Assembly (NCBI GenBank): GCA_039803925.1
Contig: JBDRZL010000019.1
Span: 1 to 41,748 of the forward strand
Direction of reading: 5' to 3'
DNA from: a candidate division WOR-3 bacterium
GTDB taxonomy: Bacteria > Hydrothermota > Hydrothermia > Hydrothermales > JAJRUZ01
Length of the DNA: 41,748 bases
The notes under the pieces are model-generated. The model was given only the letters and a program-made list of their open reading frames with translations. It did not search any database and was not told where the DNA came from. Below, piece by piece: positions 11,158 to 20,229 of this stretch; the first letter of the stretch is position 1; the number at the start of each line of letters is the position of its first letter. The position numbers and the translations under genes were made by a program.

Positions 11158-12375
11158 ATGAAAATCCTTTTTATAACATCTCAGGTTTTTTTCCCGCCCC
11201 TATCAGGATTGAGAAAAAAAATTTTTTTACTTTTAAAAGAATTAAAGGAGAAAAATAATAAAATTTACCTTTTTTCCTTTCCTGAATTTGAAATTCCTGA
11301 TAGTTATTTTGAAAGAGTAGAATTTTCCTCTCCTTTATCAAAATTTACCTTTTTTAAAAATCTTTTTTTCTCCTTTTTAAAAAATCCCTTTGAAATTGTT
11401 TTTTATATAAATCCAAAAAGTTTTAAAAGAATAAAAAATTTTGTTAAAGAGGTTGATCCTGATATAATCTTTGTTGATTACATAAGGATTGCCCATATTT
11501 TCCCCTATATAAATTTTAAAAACAAAAGACTAATCTTAAATATGGATGACCCTCAATCTCTTAAATACATAAAAATGAAAAGTTTAATAAAAGAAATAGA
11601 AAATCCCTTTGGTGAAGCCCTTGAATATTTACCAATTTTAGTAAAGAAAATTTTAAAAAATAATTTTGTAAAAAAATTAATTTTGTCCTATGAGATAAAA
11701 ATGATGCAAAAGTATGAAAAAAAATGGACAGAAAGTTACAATTTAGTTCTAACTAACTCTGAAAAGGATAAAATGTATCTAAATTCTATTGGAATAAAAA
11801 ATGTAAGTATCTTACCACCACTTGTAAAAATTGATAAAGATTTAAAAATGGAGGAAAAGGAAAACTATATTCTCTTTGTCGGTAAAATGGATTATGCACC
11901 AAATCCAGATGCTGTAAATTATTTTTTAAAAAAAATATTTCCCTATGTAAGGGAAGTTCATCCTGAAATATGGTTTTATATTATAGGTTCAAATATAAAT
12001 AAAGAGTTAGAAGAAAAATGGAAAAAGGAAAAAAATGTAAAAGTCATAGGGAAAGTTCCTGATGTTGAATTTTTTTATAAAAAAGCAAAAGTTTTTATCT
12101 CGCCCTTAAGATTTGGAACAGGAATAAAGGTAAAAATACTTGAAGCAATGAGTTATGGAGCTCCTGTTGTAACTACAAAAATAGGTGCTGAGGGTATGAA
12201 AGTTTTAAATAGAAAGCATCTTTTGATTGCAGAAGATGAAAAGGATTTTGCCTTAAAGGTTATAGAATTAATTGAAAATAAATCTTTATGTGAAAATATC
12301 GTAAAAAATGCTTTTAAGTTTGTTAGGGAAAATTACGATATAAAAAAATGGACTAAAAAAATTTTTAACTTTTAA
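11158..12375 (+). CDS. Glycosyltransferase family 4 (GT-B)
   Basis: A 405-residue GT-B glycosyltransferase. It starts MKILFITSQVFFPPLSGLRKK, the usual first strand and loop of the acceptor domain. The donor domain has ILFVGKMDYAPNPDAVNYF and SPLRFGTGIKVKILEAMSYGAPVVTT followed by GAEGM. That arrangement resembles sugar transferases of exopolysaccharide clusters (the PEP-CTERM/EpsH-associated type) and the paralogue at 7004-8203. It lies divergent from the ligase/flippase operon and probably acts on the same glycan. Donor and acceptor are unknown. Confidence 0.85.
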   Translation: MKILFITSQVFFPPLSGLRKKIFLLLKELKEKNNKIYLFSFPEFEIPDSYFERVEFSSPLSKFTFFKNLFFSFLKNPFEIVFYINPKSFKRIKNFVKEVDPDIIFVDYIRIAHIFPYINFKNKRLILNMDDPQSLKYIKMKSLIKEIENPFGEALEYLPILVKKILKNNFVKKLILSYEIKMMQKYEKKWTESYNLVLTNSEKDKMYLNSIGIKNVSILPPLVKIDKDLKMEEKENYILFVGKMDYAPNPDAVNYFLKKIFPYVREVHPEIWFYIIGSNINKELEEKWKKEKNVKVIGKVPDVEFFYKKAKVFISPLRFGTGIKVKILEAMSYGAPVVTTKIGAEGMKVLNRKHLLIAEDEKDFALKVIELIENKSLCENIVKNAFKFVRENYDIKKWTKKIFNF

Positions 12376-12386
12376 AGATTTTGTTT

Positions 12387-12392
12387 TATAAT
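12387..12392 (+). promoter_or_regulatory. -10 box of the UPF0173 gene
   Basis: TATAAT, 6 bases before the ATG at 12399. This promoter position argues against a TTG start at 12381, which would place the -10 box inside the coding region. Confidence 0.5.
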
Positions 12393-12398
12393 AAGACT

Positions 12399-13103
12399 AT
12401 GAAAAGATTTAATGGTGTAAAGATAAAGTATTACGGACATGCTGCTTTTAAATTAATATCACCCAAAGGAAGGGTGATTTTCCTTGACCCCTGGCTGAGT
12501 AATCCATCTTCTCCTTCCAAGGATTATGATAAAGTGGATTTTATACTTTTAACTCATGCTCACGGTGATCACCTTGGAGATACAATAGAAATTGCTAAAA
12601 AAACTGGTGCTAAGGTCTATGCCATTCATGAGATATCAGTGTATTTATCCTCAAAGGGTATTAAAAACGCAATTGGTATGAATATAGGTGGTCATATTAA
12701 AGATGGAGAAATTGAGATTATTCAAACAGAGGCAACACACTCCTCAACAATTCAGGAAGGTGATAAACTTATTCCTGGAGGTTTGGCATCAGGCTTTGTT
12801 ATAAAATTTGAAAATGGTTTTACAGTTTATCATGCTGGTGATACTGGTGTTTTTGCAGGTATGCAGATTATTGGAGAACTTTATAAACCCCATCTTGCCC
12901 TTTTACCAATAGGTTCTCACTACACTATGGATCCTTTTGATGCAAGTTATGCCTGTAAACTTTTAAAACCGAAATATGTAATTCCAATGCACTACGGGAC
13001 CTTCCCTGTTTTAACAGGAAGCCCTGAAGAGTTAAAAAAGAATCTTGATCCAGCACTTAATATTGAAGTTATTGTTTTAAAACCAGGAGAAGAAGCAGAA
13101 TAA
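12399..13103 (+). CDS. UPF0173 metal-dependent hydrolase (metallo-beta-lactamase fold)
   Basis: A 234-residue cytosolic protein of the UPF0173/YtkL group of the metallo-beta-lactamase superfamily. It has the family opening KIKYYGHAAFKL, LDPWLSNP, the metal motif LLTHAHGDHLGD (HxHxDH), a TEATHSS histidine, VYHAGDTGVF (bridging Asp) and VIPMHYGTFPVLTG near the C-terminus. The biological substrate of the family is not established. The ATG at 12399 is preferred over a TTG 18 bases upstream because it matches the family N-terminus and the adjacent -10 box. The stop is one base from the convergent DUF429 gene. Confidence 0.92.
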   Translation: MKRFNGVKIKYYGHAAFKLISPKGRVIFLDPWLSNPSSPSKDYDKVDFILLTHAHGDHLGDTIEIAKKTGAKVYAIHEISVYLSSKGIKNAIGMNIGGHIKDGEIEIIQTEATHSSTIQEGDKLIPGGLASGFVIKFENGFTVYHAGDTGVFAGMQIIGELYKPHLALLPIGSHYTMDPFDASYACKLLKPKYVIPMHYGTFPVLTGSPEELKKNLDPALNIEVIVLKPGEEAE

Positions 13104-13104
13104 T

Positions 13105-13692
13105 TCAAAGTTCTCTTATGATTCCATAAGGAACTTTTTTTCTTGCTAAAAATATTTTTTCTTTTTTGTAATAATAAAGGGAAAATAAAGCACAGAAAAG
13201 TGAATCAAGATGGTTGTGATTTTTTATTAAACTAATTTTGTCTATTTTTTCTTTCAATTTATTTAAAATTTTTTTTAGTTCTTTTTTATTTTTTTTATAA
13301 TTTTCTTTAAATCCAATTGCTCTTAAAGATGCGGTGGGATGGGTTTCTAAAACTTCTGTTATTTTCCTCAATTTTAAATAAATTCTTTTCCCCCTTTTAG
13401 AAAGTTTATACATACTTTTAACATAAAAGGGCAATATTCCAGGAACCTTAATTTTTCTTTCAATGAAGTATCTCCTTAAAATTTTATCCTCTTTTCTATC
13501 TTTAATTTTTCTCCATGTAATAGGTGCATCTATTGCAATGTAAAGGGGTTCATATTTTTTAACTTCCTCTATAATTTCTTTTTCTGATATTTTATCTTTT
13601 AAAAAAACAATTTTTATTTTTTTTGAATCTTCAATAAAACATAAGGAAGTATTTTTATCACCTATTGATAAATCAATTCCTCCAAAAAACAT
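13105..13692 (-). CDS. DUF429 predicted RNase H-like protein
   Basis: A 195-residue protein of the DUF429 family, predicted to have an RNase H-like fold. The acidic residues that make up the fold's active site are visible as GIDLS at the N-terminus, IAIDAPITW in the third strand, ETHPTASLRAIGF and a late HLDSLFCAL block. No function has been fixed for the family. It begins 14 bases after the stop of the NuoG-like gene on the same strand, so the two are probably co-transcribed. No Shine-Dalgarno site is evident. The enzyme activity is a prediction from the fold only. Confidence 0.75.
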   Translation of the reverse strand: MFFGGIDLSIGDKNTSLCFIEDSKKIKIVFLKDKISEKEIIEEVKKYEPLYIAIDAPITWRKIKDRKEDKILRRYFIERKIKVPGILPFYVKSMYKLSKRGKRIYLKLRKITEVLETHPTASLRAIGFKENYKKNKKELKKILNKLKEKIDKISLIKNHNHLDSLFCALFSLYYYKKEKIFLARKKVPYGIIREL

Positions 13693-13706
13693 TTTATAAA
13701 TTTATT

Positions 13707-15863
13707 TTATTTATGAAATAACCTTTTTAATTTTACAATTGGTTTTAAATTTTCAATTTCAAAATCCCTATTAATATTCTCTGAAAATAGAAGATTTATA
13801 TCCCATAAATTTGGTTTTTCAACTAAAAATTCAATTTCTTCTATGTCATTTTTAAGAAAATAAGTAAGGTCTAATTTGTTTTGAAAAGGAATTTCAACTT
13901 CGATTTCTTCCTCATCAAATAGATTTGAAGGGTCATAAGCATCAAAAAGTGAATCAAAAATTTTTGCTATTTTTCTTTTCTCTCCTAAATTATTGATAAA
14001 TTCTCCACCGTATTCAAAAGGTGTTTGAACGAAAAGAGAATAAAAGTTATTGTCTTCTTTTGGTTTTAATGAATTTATATAAAATACTACGAGCTCCTTT
14101 AATGAGTTTAAAAAATCATCATCTTTAATTTCATAAAAGGGTTCAATTCTATAAAAAATGAGACACTTAATTTCCTTTTTTTCTATTTTTTCCTTTATTT
14201 CCTTTAAACTTTTAAACTCTATTCCATTAAAAATCCTTAAAAATCCTTCTGTATTAAATAAAGCCCTTAGGTTTAAAATTTTAGATTTTTCATGAAATTT
14301 TGATAATAAATAAAAAAGAACCTGAATTTTAGGTGGTAACATATCATTAAAAACTAAAATAAAATTCTCATATTTCTTTATTTTTTCAAAAATTTCCTTA
14401 GATTCCTGAAAGAATAGTTTTCTTTTTTTAATTTCCTCTTCAAAAAAGAATTTGTTTAAAAACTTAAAATCTTTAATTTCAGGGATTTCCCCCTTTTCCC
14501 TGTAAAATAGTGTTAAAAGGTCTAAAAGAAATTCATAGGATTTCTTAAGTTCCATTTTTAATGAAAGATCTGCATTTTTGAAAAATCTATCCTCAAAGCC
14601 TGATAAAACCATAAAAAAGTTATTTTTTCTTTCTCTATTTCCAAAAAAGAAGAATTTTACTTTTTTTCTCCTTTTACCTTCTTTCATTATCCTAAAGAGT
14701 TCAAGTCCTATAACAGGATGTGAATAATCTAAAAGGGAATAATAAATAAGTGTAAAAGAATTTTCAAAATCTATATAATTTACATCAGAAAGAATTTTTT
14801 CTGCACCCCTATGTATTTCTGAAGGTAAAATCACTATATTTTTTAATTTATTTTTTAAAAGGAAATTTTTAATTTTCTTTAAAACAGAATCTGTTTCCCT
14901 TGGAGAAATAAAAAAACATATTTCATCAGGATCAAAACTTTTTAATACTTTTTTTAATTTATCCTTAAACTCCTCCAAGATAAGTCCTTTAAAAATTCTT
15001 TTTTCATTTGAAATAAAATCCTTACCATAAAATATTCTGTCACAGAATATTGTGGGATTTTCAAAGTCATCCTTTGCAATAACCTTATATATTTTATCGG
15101 GTTTCTTTTTTATTCCTGATTTTAATACTTTTTCTCTTCTTGGATTTTTAACCCAGAATTTAAGTTCACAGCCAGTTGAGCAAAGAATGCAGGAACTTTC
15201 TATTTCATAAAGGTCCCATGGTCTTGGACCGAACCTGTAGTCTTTATCATCAAGAATAGCACCAACAGGACATATATGGGTTAAATATCCTAAGAAGGGA
15301 ACATCGTCTTTAAGTTCCCTTTCAAAGGGTCCTACAAAACTTTCCTTTCCCCTTTTAAAGGATAGCCACTCATCTGAATAAACTTCCTCTCTCCAGAAGT
15401 TTGAGCATCTATAACACAATATGCATCTTGTTTCATAGAATCTTAAGAGTCCATTTAATTTCTGTTTGGGGGGCAGTATCTTTTTATAATTTGAAAAAGG
15501 AAAACTTCTTCCAAATTTATAGGTAAAATCCTGTAAATCGCATTTACCCCCTTTTTCGCATAAGGGACAATCTATGGGGTGGTGTATAAGCATAAACTCT
15601 AAGATATTAGCTCTTGCTTCTTTTGATTTTTCTGAATAGGGAAAAATTTTCATTTCTTCCTGTGGATAGGTGGAGCAGCTTGTTACAAGAAATCTTTTCC
15701 CTTTTATTTCAATTTCTACTATACAGACTCTGCAGGAAGCAGTTATTCTTAAGTTAGGGTGAAAGCAATAATAGGGAATATAAAATCCATTTTCCTTTAA
15801 AATCTGTAAGACAGTTTTTTGAGGGTTAACTTCAAATTGTTTATTATCAATAAAAATTTTCAT
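13707..15863 (-). CDS. nuoG: NuoG-like NADH dehydrogenase iron-sulfur subunit (orphan)
   Basis: A 718-residue protein with the complete iron-sulfur layout of complex I subunit NuoG. [2Fe-2S] ligands: C33, C44, C47, C63. His-Cys cluster: H95, C99, C102, C108. Next [4Fe-4S]: C147, C150, C153 and C198 in CPVGA. N7-type cluster: C225, C228, C232 and C274 in CDRIFYG. The C-terminal 440 residues are a divergent, Lys/Phe-rich molybdopterin-oxidoreductase-like domain with no recognisable cofactor motif. The usual role is electron transfer from NuoE/NuoF flavin to the membrane arm, but no other nuo or hydrogenase gene is in the window. A subunit of an NAD-linked hydrogenase or formate dehydrogenase is the main alternative. 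Confidence 0.85.
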   Translation of the reverse strand: MKIFIDNKQFEVNPQKTVLQILKENGFYIPYYCFHPNLRITASCRVCIVEIEIKGKRFLVTSCSTYPQEEMKIFPYSEKSKEARANILEFMLIHHPIDCPLCEKGGKCDLQDFTYKFGRSFPFSNYKKILPPKQKLNGLLRFYETRCILCYRCSNFWREEVYSDEWLSFKRGKESFVGPFERELKDDVPFLGYLTHICPVGAILDDKDYRFGPRPWDLYEIESSCILCSTGCELKFWVKNPRREKVLKSGIKKKPDKIYKVIAKDDFENPTIFCDRIFYGKDFISNEKRIFKGLILEEFKDKLKKVLKSFDPDEICFFISPRETDSVLKKIKNFLLKNKLKNIVILPSEIHRGAEKILSDVNYIDFENSFTLIYYSLLDYSHPVIGLELFRIMKEGKRRKKVKFFFFGNRERKNNFFMVLSGFEDRFFKNADLSLKMELKKSYEFLLDLLTLFYREKGEIPEIKDFKFLNKFFFEEEIKKRKLFFQESKEIFEKIKKYENFILVFNDMLPPKIQVLFYLLSKFHEKSKILNLRALFNTEGFLRIFNGIEFKSLKEIKEKIEKKEIKCLIFYRIEPFYEIKDDDFLNSLKELVVFYINSLKPKEDNNFYSLFVQTPFEYGGEFINNLGEKRKIAKIFDSLFDAYDPSNLFDEEEIEVEIPFQNKLDLTYFLKNDIEEIEFLVEKPNLWDINLLFSENINRDFEIENLKPIVKLKRLFHK

Positions 15864-15907
15864 TCTTTTGAATTTTAACTCTTTTTATTTTAAAATTTCT
15901 ATATAAA

Positions 15908-17029
15908 ATGATAATTGCCCTTTTATTTACTCATAAAAAGGCACCCAGTGAAGTAAGGGAAGAAGTTTTTAAATTTTTTGAAAATAAACTCAATGAAACA
16001 AGGAATGATATTCTTGAAAAGTTATTACTTGCCACCTGTTACAGGGTAGAACTTTATTTAAGAATAGATAAATCTAAAAAGGCAAAGTTATTAAAAGAAC
16101 TTTTGCCTTCTGAGTTTAAAAATTACGCAGAAATACTTGATTCGCCAAAGGATATCTTTGAGCATATTGTTATTGTTTCAAGTGGGGCAGATTCTCCTGC
16201 AATTGGTGAACCTGAGGTTCAGGGACAGGTTAAAAGGGCTTTAGAAGAGGCAAAGAAAAAAGGATGGGTTAAAAAGTTTCTCGGTAAGGCTTTTGAAAGA
16301 GCAATTTTTGTTTCAAAAAAGATAAGGGAAGAATCTGAAATTCAAAAAGGTTCCCTTTCAATACCAAGAATTGTTTCCTTGTATTTAAAGGACTTAAATG
16401 GAGAAGAAAAGGATTTAAAGATTTTAATTGTTGGAACAGGTGAAATGGGAGCAGGAATTGCAATGTATTTGAGAAAAGAAGGGATTCCCTTTCATGTTGC
16501 TACTAAAAGTATAGAGAGAGCAAAATTTTTAAAGGAACATGCGAATATTGATGCAATTTTATATTCAAGGGAAACTCTACCCTTTTATGTAAAACATTAC
16601 GATGCTGTTATATTTGCAACTGAAAGCGATGGATATTTACTTGATAGAGACTTTTTAGAAAAAAGTAAAGAAAGACCAAAACTTATAATAGATCTTGGCT
16701 TTCCGAGGAATGTGGACCCTGAAATTAAAAATATAAAGGGTATTGAATTCCATCAGATAGATGAGTTTAAAAAGATAATAGAAGAGAAAGTAAAGGAAAA
16801 AAAAGAGATGCTTTCCTATATAATTTTCAGAGCAAAAAAGGAAAGTGAAAGATTTGAAAAGTGGTTAATAAGGGAGGAAAAGATTTTAAAATTATTTAAT
16901 TATGTTGATAAGAGAATAAGTAATATAGAGGATAAGACAAAAATTAAAAAATTCCTTTTATACCCTGTATTAAAGTCTTTAAGAAGTGGGAAGGATATTG
17001 AGGAGATAATAGAAAGTTGGATAAAGTAA
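15908..17029 (+). CDS. hemA: Glutamyl-tRNA reductase
   Basis: A 373-residue enzyme that reduces glutamyl-tRNA(Glu) to glutamate-1-semialdehyde, the first committed step of the C5 tetrapyrrole pathway. The catalytic cysteine is Cys44 in LLATCYRVELY; most homologues have Asn after this Cys, here it is Tyr. GEPEVQGQVKRA matches the family GExQIxGQV block, and ILIVGTGEMGAGIA is the NADPH-binding loop. The C-terminal dimerisation helix is shorter than in most HemA proteins (usual length about 420). It is first of the hem operon and overlaps hemC by 13 bases. Start ATG is preceded by TATATAAA but no clear Shine-Dalgarno site. Confidence 0.95.
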   Translation: MIIALLFTHKKAPSEVREEVFKFFENKLNETRNDILEKLLLATCYRVELYLRIDKSKKAKLLKELLPSEFKNYAEILDSPKDIFEHIVIVSSGADSPAIGEPEVQGQVKRALEEAKKKGWVKKFLGKAFERAIFVSKKIREESEIQKGSLSIPRIVSLYLKDLNGEEKDLKILIVGTGEMGAGIAMYLRKEGIPFHVATKSIERAKFLKEHANIDAILYSRETLPFYVKHYDAVIFATESDGYLLDRDFLEKSKERPKLIIDLGFPRNVDPEIKNIKGIEFHQIDEFKKIIEEKVKEKKEMLSYIIFRAKKESERFEKWLIREEKILKLFNYVDKRISNIEDKTKIKKFLLYPVLKSLRSGKDIEEIIESWIK

Positions 17030-17877
17030 TAAGGGTTGGTGCAAGAGGGTCAAAGCTCAGTTTTAATCAGGCAAAAAAAGTTTTGGAAATTTTAAATAAA
17101 AAGGGATTTAAAACAGAGTTTGTCCCTATTACAACAAAAGGAGATAAAGAAAGGGATAAACCACTTTTTAAAATAAGCGGAGTAGGTATTTTTGTTAAGG
17201 AAATTGAAAGAAAAATTTTAGAAGGAGAGATTGATATTGGTGTTCACAGTGCCAAAGATGTGCCTACTCAAATAGAAGAGGGTTTAGAGATTTCTTGTTA
17301 TTTAAAAAGGGAAAGTCCTTTTGATGTCCTTGTTTCCTATGTGAGTTCAATATATGAGTTGAAGGAGGGAGCAGTTGTAGGAACAAGTAGTATAAGGAGA
17401 AGGGAATTTTTACTTGAAAAAAGAAATGATTTAATTATTAAGGATTTGCGAGGAAATATTGATACAAGAATAAAAAAATGGGAAAGGGGTGAATATGATG
17501 CAATAGTTATATCTGAAGTGTCTATAAAAAGATTAAAGCTTAATGTCCCGTATGTAAGGCTTGATATTGAGGAATTTCCGCCTTCACCAGGGCAGGGTGC
17601 AATATGTATTGAATCTAAAAAAGATTTTATTTACAGAGATGTTTTAAAAGAAATAAATGATGAAAAAACTTTTATTGAAGTAGAAACAGAAAGGGAAATT
17701 CTTTCAAAACTTTCCATAGGGTGTTCAGTCCCTTTTGGAGCTTATGCCTTTATTGATAATGGAGAAATCAATTTAATTCTTAAATATAAAAAGGGTAATG
17801 AATTTATAAAAATTAAAGAAAGGGGAAAAACAAAGGAAGAACTTGTTAAAAAAGTTTATGAAAAAATCTTCTCATAG
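17017..17877 (+). CDS. hemC: Porphobilinogen deaminase (hydroxymethylbilane synthase)
   Basis: A 286-residue enzyme that polymerises four porphobilinogen molecules to hydroxymethylbilane. It contains RVGARGSKLS at the N-terminus, the catalytic Asp81 in HSAKDVPT, the arginine-rich GTSSIRRREF and DLRGNIDTR blocks, and the dipyrromethane cofactor attachment Cys236 in SIGCSVPFGAYA. Length is close to the family norm. The start is TTG at 17017; no ATG or GTG is available upstream of the conserved block, and GAGGAG about 10 bases earlier serves as the ribosome-binding site. It overlaps hemA by 13 bases and hemD by 20 bases. Confidence 0.96.
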   Translation: MDKVIRVGARGSKLSFNQAKKVLEILNKKGFKTEFVPITTKGDKERDKPLFKISGVGIFVKEIERKILEGEIDIGVHSAKDVPTQIEEGLEISCYLKRESPFDVLVSYVSSIYELKEGAVVGTSSIRRREFLLEKRNDLIIKDLRGNIDTRIKKWERGEYDAIVISEVSIKRLKLNVPYVRLDIEEFPPSPGQGAICIESKKDFIYRDVLKEINDEKTFIEVETEREILSKLSIGCSVPFGAYAFIDNGEINLILKYKKGNEFIKIKERGKTKEELVKKVYEKIFS

Positions 17878-18877
17878 CACCCTTTTAGTCTTGAATACAA
17901 ATACCTTTACTCTTTTTCCTGAAATATGGCAATTTTTAAAGAACTATAAAAATATTTATTATGAGGAAAAAAAACCACCTTTTATATTATGGGCTTCACC
18001 TTTTTCCAAATGGGAAAAAATTCAAGGAAATTTAAATAAAGAGAACTCACTTTTTATTCTTGATGGTTTTAAGGGTTTGAAAAATATCTTAAGTAAATTT
18101 AATTTTAATAATATTTTGAAATTAAGTTATTATGTAAGGGATAAGAATTTTGGAAAAAAAATATTCTGTGTTGTAAGGCCGATGCCTGAAGCTCTTTATT
18201 TTGCTAATGAACTTGAGAAAGAAAAATTAAAAGCCTTTCCTCTTCCTGTTTTAAAATTTAAGGTTATAAAAGTTAAAAATTTAAAAGAAATTTTAAAGGA
18301 TAAGTGGGATTATGTAATTTTTACTTCCAAAAGGGGAATAGATGCTTTAAGAGAAAATATAAAAGATGTTTTTTTGTTAAGGGAACTTTTGATTGATAAG
18401 AAAATAATAGCAATTGGACCTGAAACAAAAAAGAATTTAGAGGAAGTTGGTTTAGATGCGATTTTACCTGAAGAATTTTCTCAAGAAGGTATAATGGAAA
18501 TTTTAAAAGAAGAAAAATATAAAAGAATTTTAATGTTAAAAACAGAGGGTAGAGAGGATTTAAAAAATTTTCTTTTAAATAACAAAAATTATGTTGAAGA
18601 GGTTAAAATTTATGATATGGTAAAGGAAAAAATAGAAAGATTAAAAATCTTTGAAATATATTTAAATATGGCTACACATCTTATTTTTACAAGTCCTAAA
18701 CTTTTTGATACATTTATAAAGATTTTTAAGGACAAAAAATTTTTAGAAAATAAAGAAATTTTAGCAATAGGAAGAGTAACAAAGAGTCATATTGAGAAAA
18801 AAGGTTTTAATGTGAATTTTGCTCCTCAAAAATTTACAGGTAAATACCTTTTAAAAGAAATTTTAAAAAGGAGTTAA
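17858..18877 (+). CDS. hemD: Uroporphyrinogen-III synthase with N-terminal extension
   Basis: A 339-residue protein from the ATG at 17858. The HemD core starts near residue 101 with [17 protein letters not shown] and continues with [40 protein letters not shown] and a late [27 protein letters not shown] repeat half; this bilobal pattern is typical. The enzyme cyclises hydroxymethylbilane to uroporphyrinogen III. Residues 1-100 are extra and match neither HemD nor the CobA methyltransferase sometimes fused to it. A TTG at 17843 would add five residues but is less likely. Position between hemC and hemB supports the assignment. Confidence 0.9.
   Translation: MKKSSHSTLLVLNTNTFTLFPEIWQFLKNYKNIYYEEKKPPFILWASPFSKWEKIQGNLNKENSLFILDGFKGLKNILSKFNFNNILKLSYYVRDKNFGKKIFCVVRPMPEALYFANELEKEKLKAFPLPVLKFKVIKVKNLKEILKDKWDYVIFTSKRGIDALRENIKDVFLLRELLIDKKIIAIGPETKKNLEEVGLDAILPEEFSQEGIMEILKEEKYKRILMLKTEGREDLKNFLLNNKNYVEEVKIYDMVKEKIERLKIFEIYLNMATHLIFTSPKLFDTFIKIFKDKKFLENKEILAIGRVTKSHIEKKGFNVNFAPQKFTGKYLLKEILKRS
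18868..18873 (+). promoter_or_regulatory. Shine-Dalgarno site of hemB
   Basis: AAGGAG, 8 bases before the hemB ATG at 18882. It is one of the clearer ribosome-binding sites in the window and shows that internal operon genes use ordinary initiation. Confidence 0.7.
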
Positions 18878-18881
18878 AAAT

Positions 18882-19862
18882 ATGAAGGAATTTCCTTTTA
18901 TAAGAATGAGAAGATTAAGAAAAAAGGAATTTTTAAGAGACCTTGTAAGGGAAACAATTTTAACTCCAGATGATCTTGTTTATCCACTTTTTGTAATTAA
19001 AGGGGAGGGGAAAAAAGAAGAAATATCTTCTATGCCAGGTCAATATAGATATTCAATTGATGTTCTATGTGAGGAGATTCAAAAAATAAAAGAAGAAGGT
19101 ATAAAGGCAGTTATTCTGTTTGGTATTCCAGAAAAAAAGGATGAAATGGGAAGTGATGCCTATTCTGATGATGGTATAATTCAAAGGGCATTAAGGGAAA
19201 TAAGAAAATTTGAAAAGGATCTTATATTGATTACTGATCTTTGTATGTGTGAATACACTTCGCATGGTCATTGTGGAATTATTAAAAATGGTGATGTTGA
19301 TAATGATATGACGCTTTTATATCTCGGAAAAATAGCAGTTTCACAGGTTGTTGCGGGTGCTGATATTGTAGCACCTTCAGGAATGATGGATGGTATGGTA
19401 AAGGCAATTAGAAAGGCTCTTGACGAAAATGGTTTTAAAGATACTCCTATTCTTTCCTATGCTATTAAGTATGCATCAAGTTTTTATGGACCTTTCAGGG
19501 AGGCTGCTGAATCAGCTCCACAGTTTGGTAATAGAAAGACCTATCAGATGGATCCTGCAAATTTAAGAGAAGCAATACTTGAAGCAGAGCTTGATTATGA
19601 AGAGGGTGCAGATATTTTAATGGTTAAGCCTGCTTTAGCCTATCTTGATGTTATAAAAACTATTAGAGAAAGGTTTAATAGACCAATTGCAGCCTATAAT
19701 GTTTCAGGTGAATATGCTATGGTGAAGGCTGCTTCAATGAAAGGTTATATAAATGAAAGGGAAATTGTTCTTGAAATTTTGACTTCAATTAAAAGGGCAG
19801 GGGCTGATATAATTTTGACTTATCATGCAAGGGATGTAGTAAAGTGGTTGAAAGGTGGATAA
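18882..19862 (+). CDS. hemB: Delta-aminolevulinic acid dehydratase (porphobilinogen synthase)
   Basis: A 326-residue enzyme that condenses two 5-aminolevulinate molecules to porphobilinogen. Schiff-base lysines are Lys196 ([15 protein letters not shown]) and Lys249 ([10 protein letters not shown]). The metal site [14 protein letters not shown] supplies three cysteines (121, 123, 131), the zinc-dependent form rather than the magnesium Asp-rich form. Length is normal. It begins 4 bases after hemD and overlaps the downstream gene by 8 bases. hemL, hemE and later heme genes are not in the window. Confidence 0.97.
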   Translation: MKEFPFIRMRRLRKKEFLRDLVRETILTPDDLVYPLFVIKGEGKKEEISSMPGQYRYSIDVLCEEIQKIKEEGIKAVILFGIPEKKDEMGSDAYSDDGIIQRALREIRKFEKDLILITDLCMCEYTSHGHCGIIKNGDVDNDMTLLYLGKIAVSQVVAGADIVAPSGMMDGMVKAIRKALDENGFKDTPILSYAIKYASSFYGPFREAAESAPQFGNRKTYQMDPANLREAILEAELDYEEGADILMVKPALAYLDVIKTIRERFNRPIAAYNVSGEYAMVKAASMKGYINEREIVLEILTSIKRAGADIILTYHARDVVKWLKGG

Positions 19863-20226
19863 GTTAAAAAAATTAAAAGATTTTTTTTATTATTACCTAT
19901 ATCCTTCAGACTCTGAGAAAAAGGTAATTTATCTTTTGATATTTATTATTCTTTTGGGTGATGTGGCTAAAAGATTTTTTTATGAAAAAAGAATTAATTT
20001 ACAAAATCAAAAAATTGAGAAAATAGATTTTAATCTTGCTGAACTTGAAGATCTTGTAAATCTTCCTTCTATAGGACCTCGTCTTTCTGCAAAAATTATT
20101 GATTTTAGAAATAAGAAGGGAGAAATTAAAAAACCAGAAGAGCTTCTTGAAATTAAAGGTTTGGGTGAAAAAAGGCTTGAGATTATAAAAAAATATTTTA
20201 AGTTTCCAGAAGAAGATTTGAAATAA
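19855..20226 (+). CDS. Membrane-anchored helix-hairpin-helix (ComEA-like) protein
   Basis: A 123-residue protein with one transmembrane segment at about residues 24-36 ([13 protein letters not shown]) and a C-terminal double helix-hairpin-helix of the ComEA type: [24 protein letters not shown] then FRNKKG and [18 protein letters not shown]. ComEA proteins bind double-stranded DNA outside the inner membrane during natural transformation, but short HhH proteins of this kind are widespread and often unassigned. The start is GTG at 19855 inside the hemB 3' end, so it is coupled to the hem operon. Its functional link to tetrapyrrole synthesis is unclear. Confidence 0.8.
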   Translation: MDKLKKLKDFFYYYLYPSDSEKKVIYLLIFIILLGDVAKRFFYEKRINLQNQKIEKIDFNLAELEDLVNLPSIGPRLSAKIIDFRNKKGEIKKPEELLEIKGLGEKRLEIIKKYFKFPEEDLK

Positions 20227-20229
20227 AAT

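Noticed and set aside
12381-12398. TTG start giving a six-residue longer UPF0173 protein
   Set aside because: The extra residues do not match the family, and the -10 box of the gene lies inside this stretch; ATG at 12399 fits better.
17858-18157. HemD N-terminus as a CobA/SUMT methyltransferase fusion
   Set aside because: About 100 residues is far too short, and none of the methyltransferase motifs such as VGAGPGDPELLT are present.
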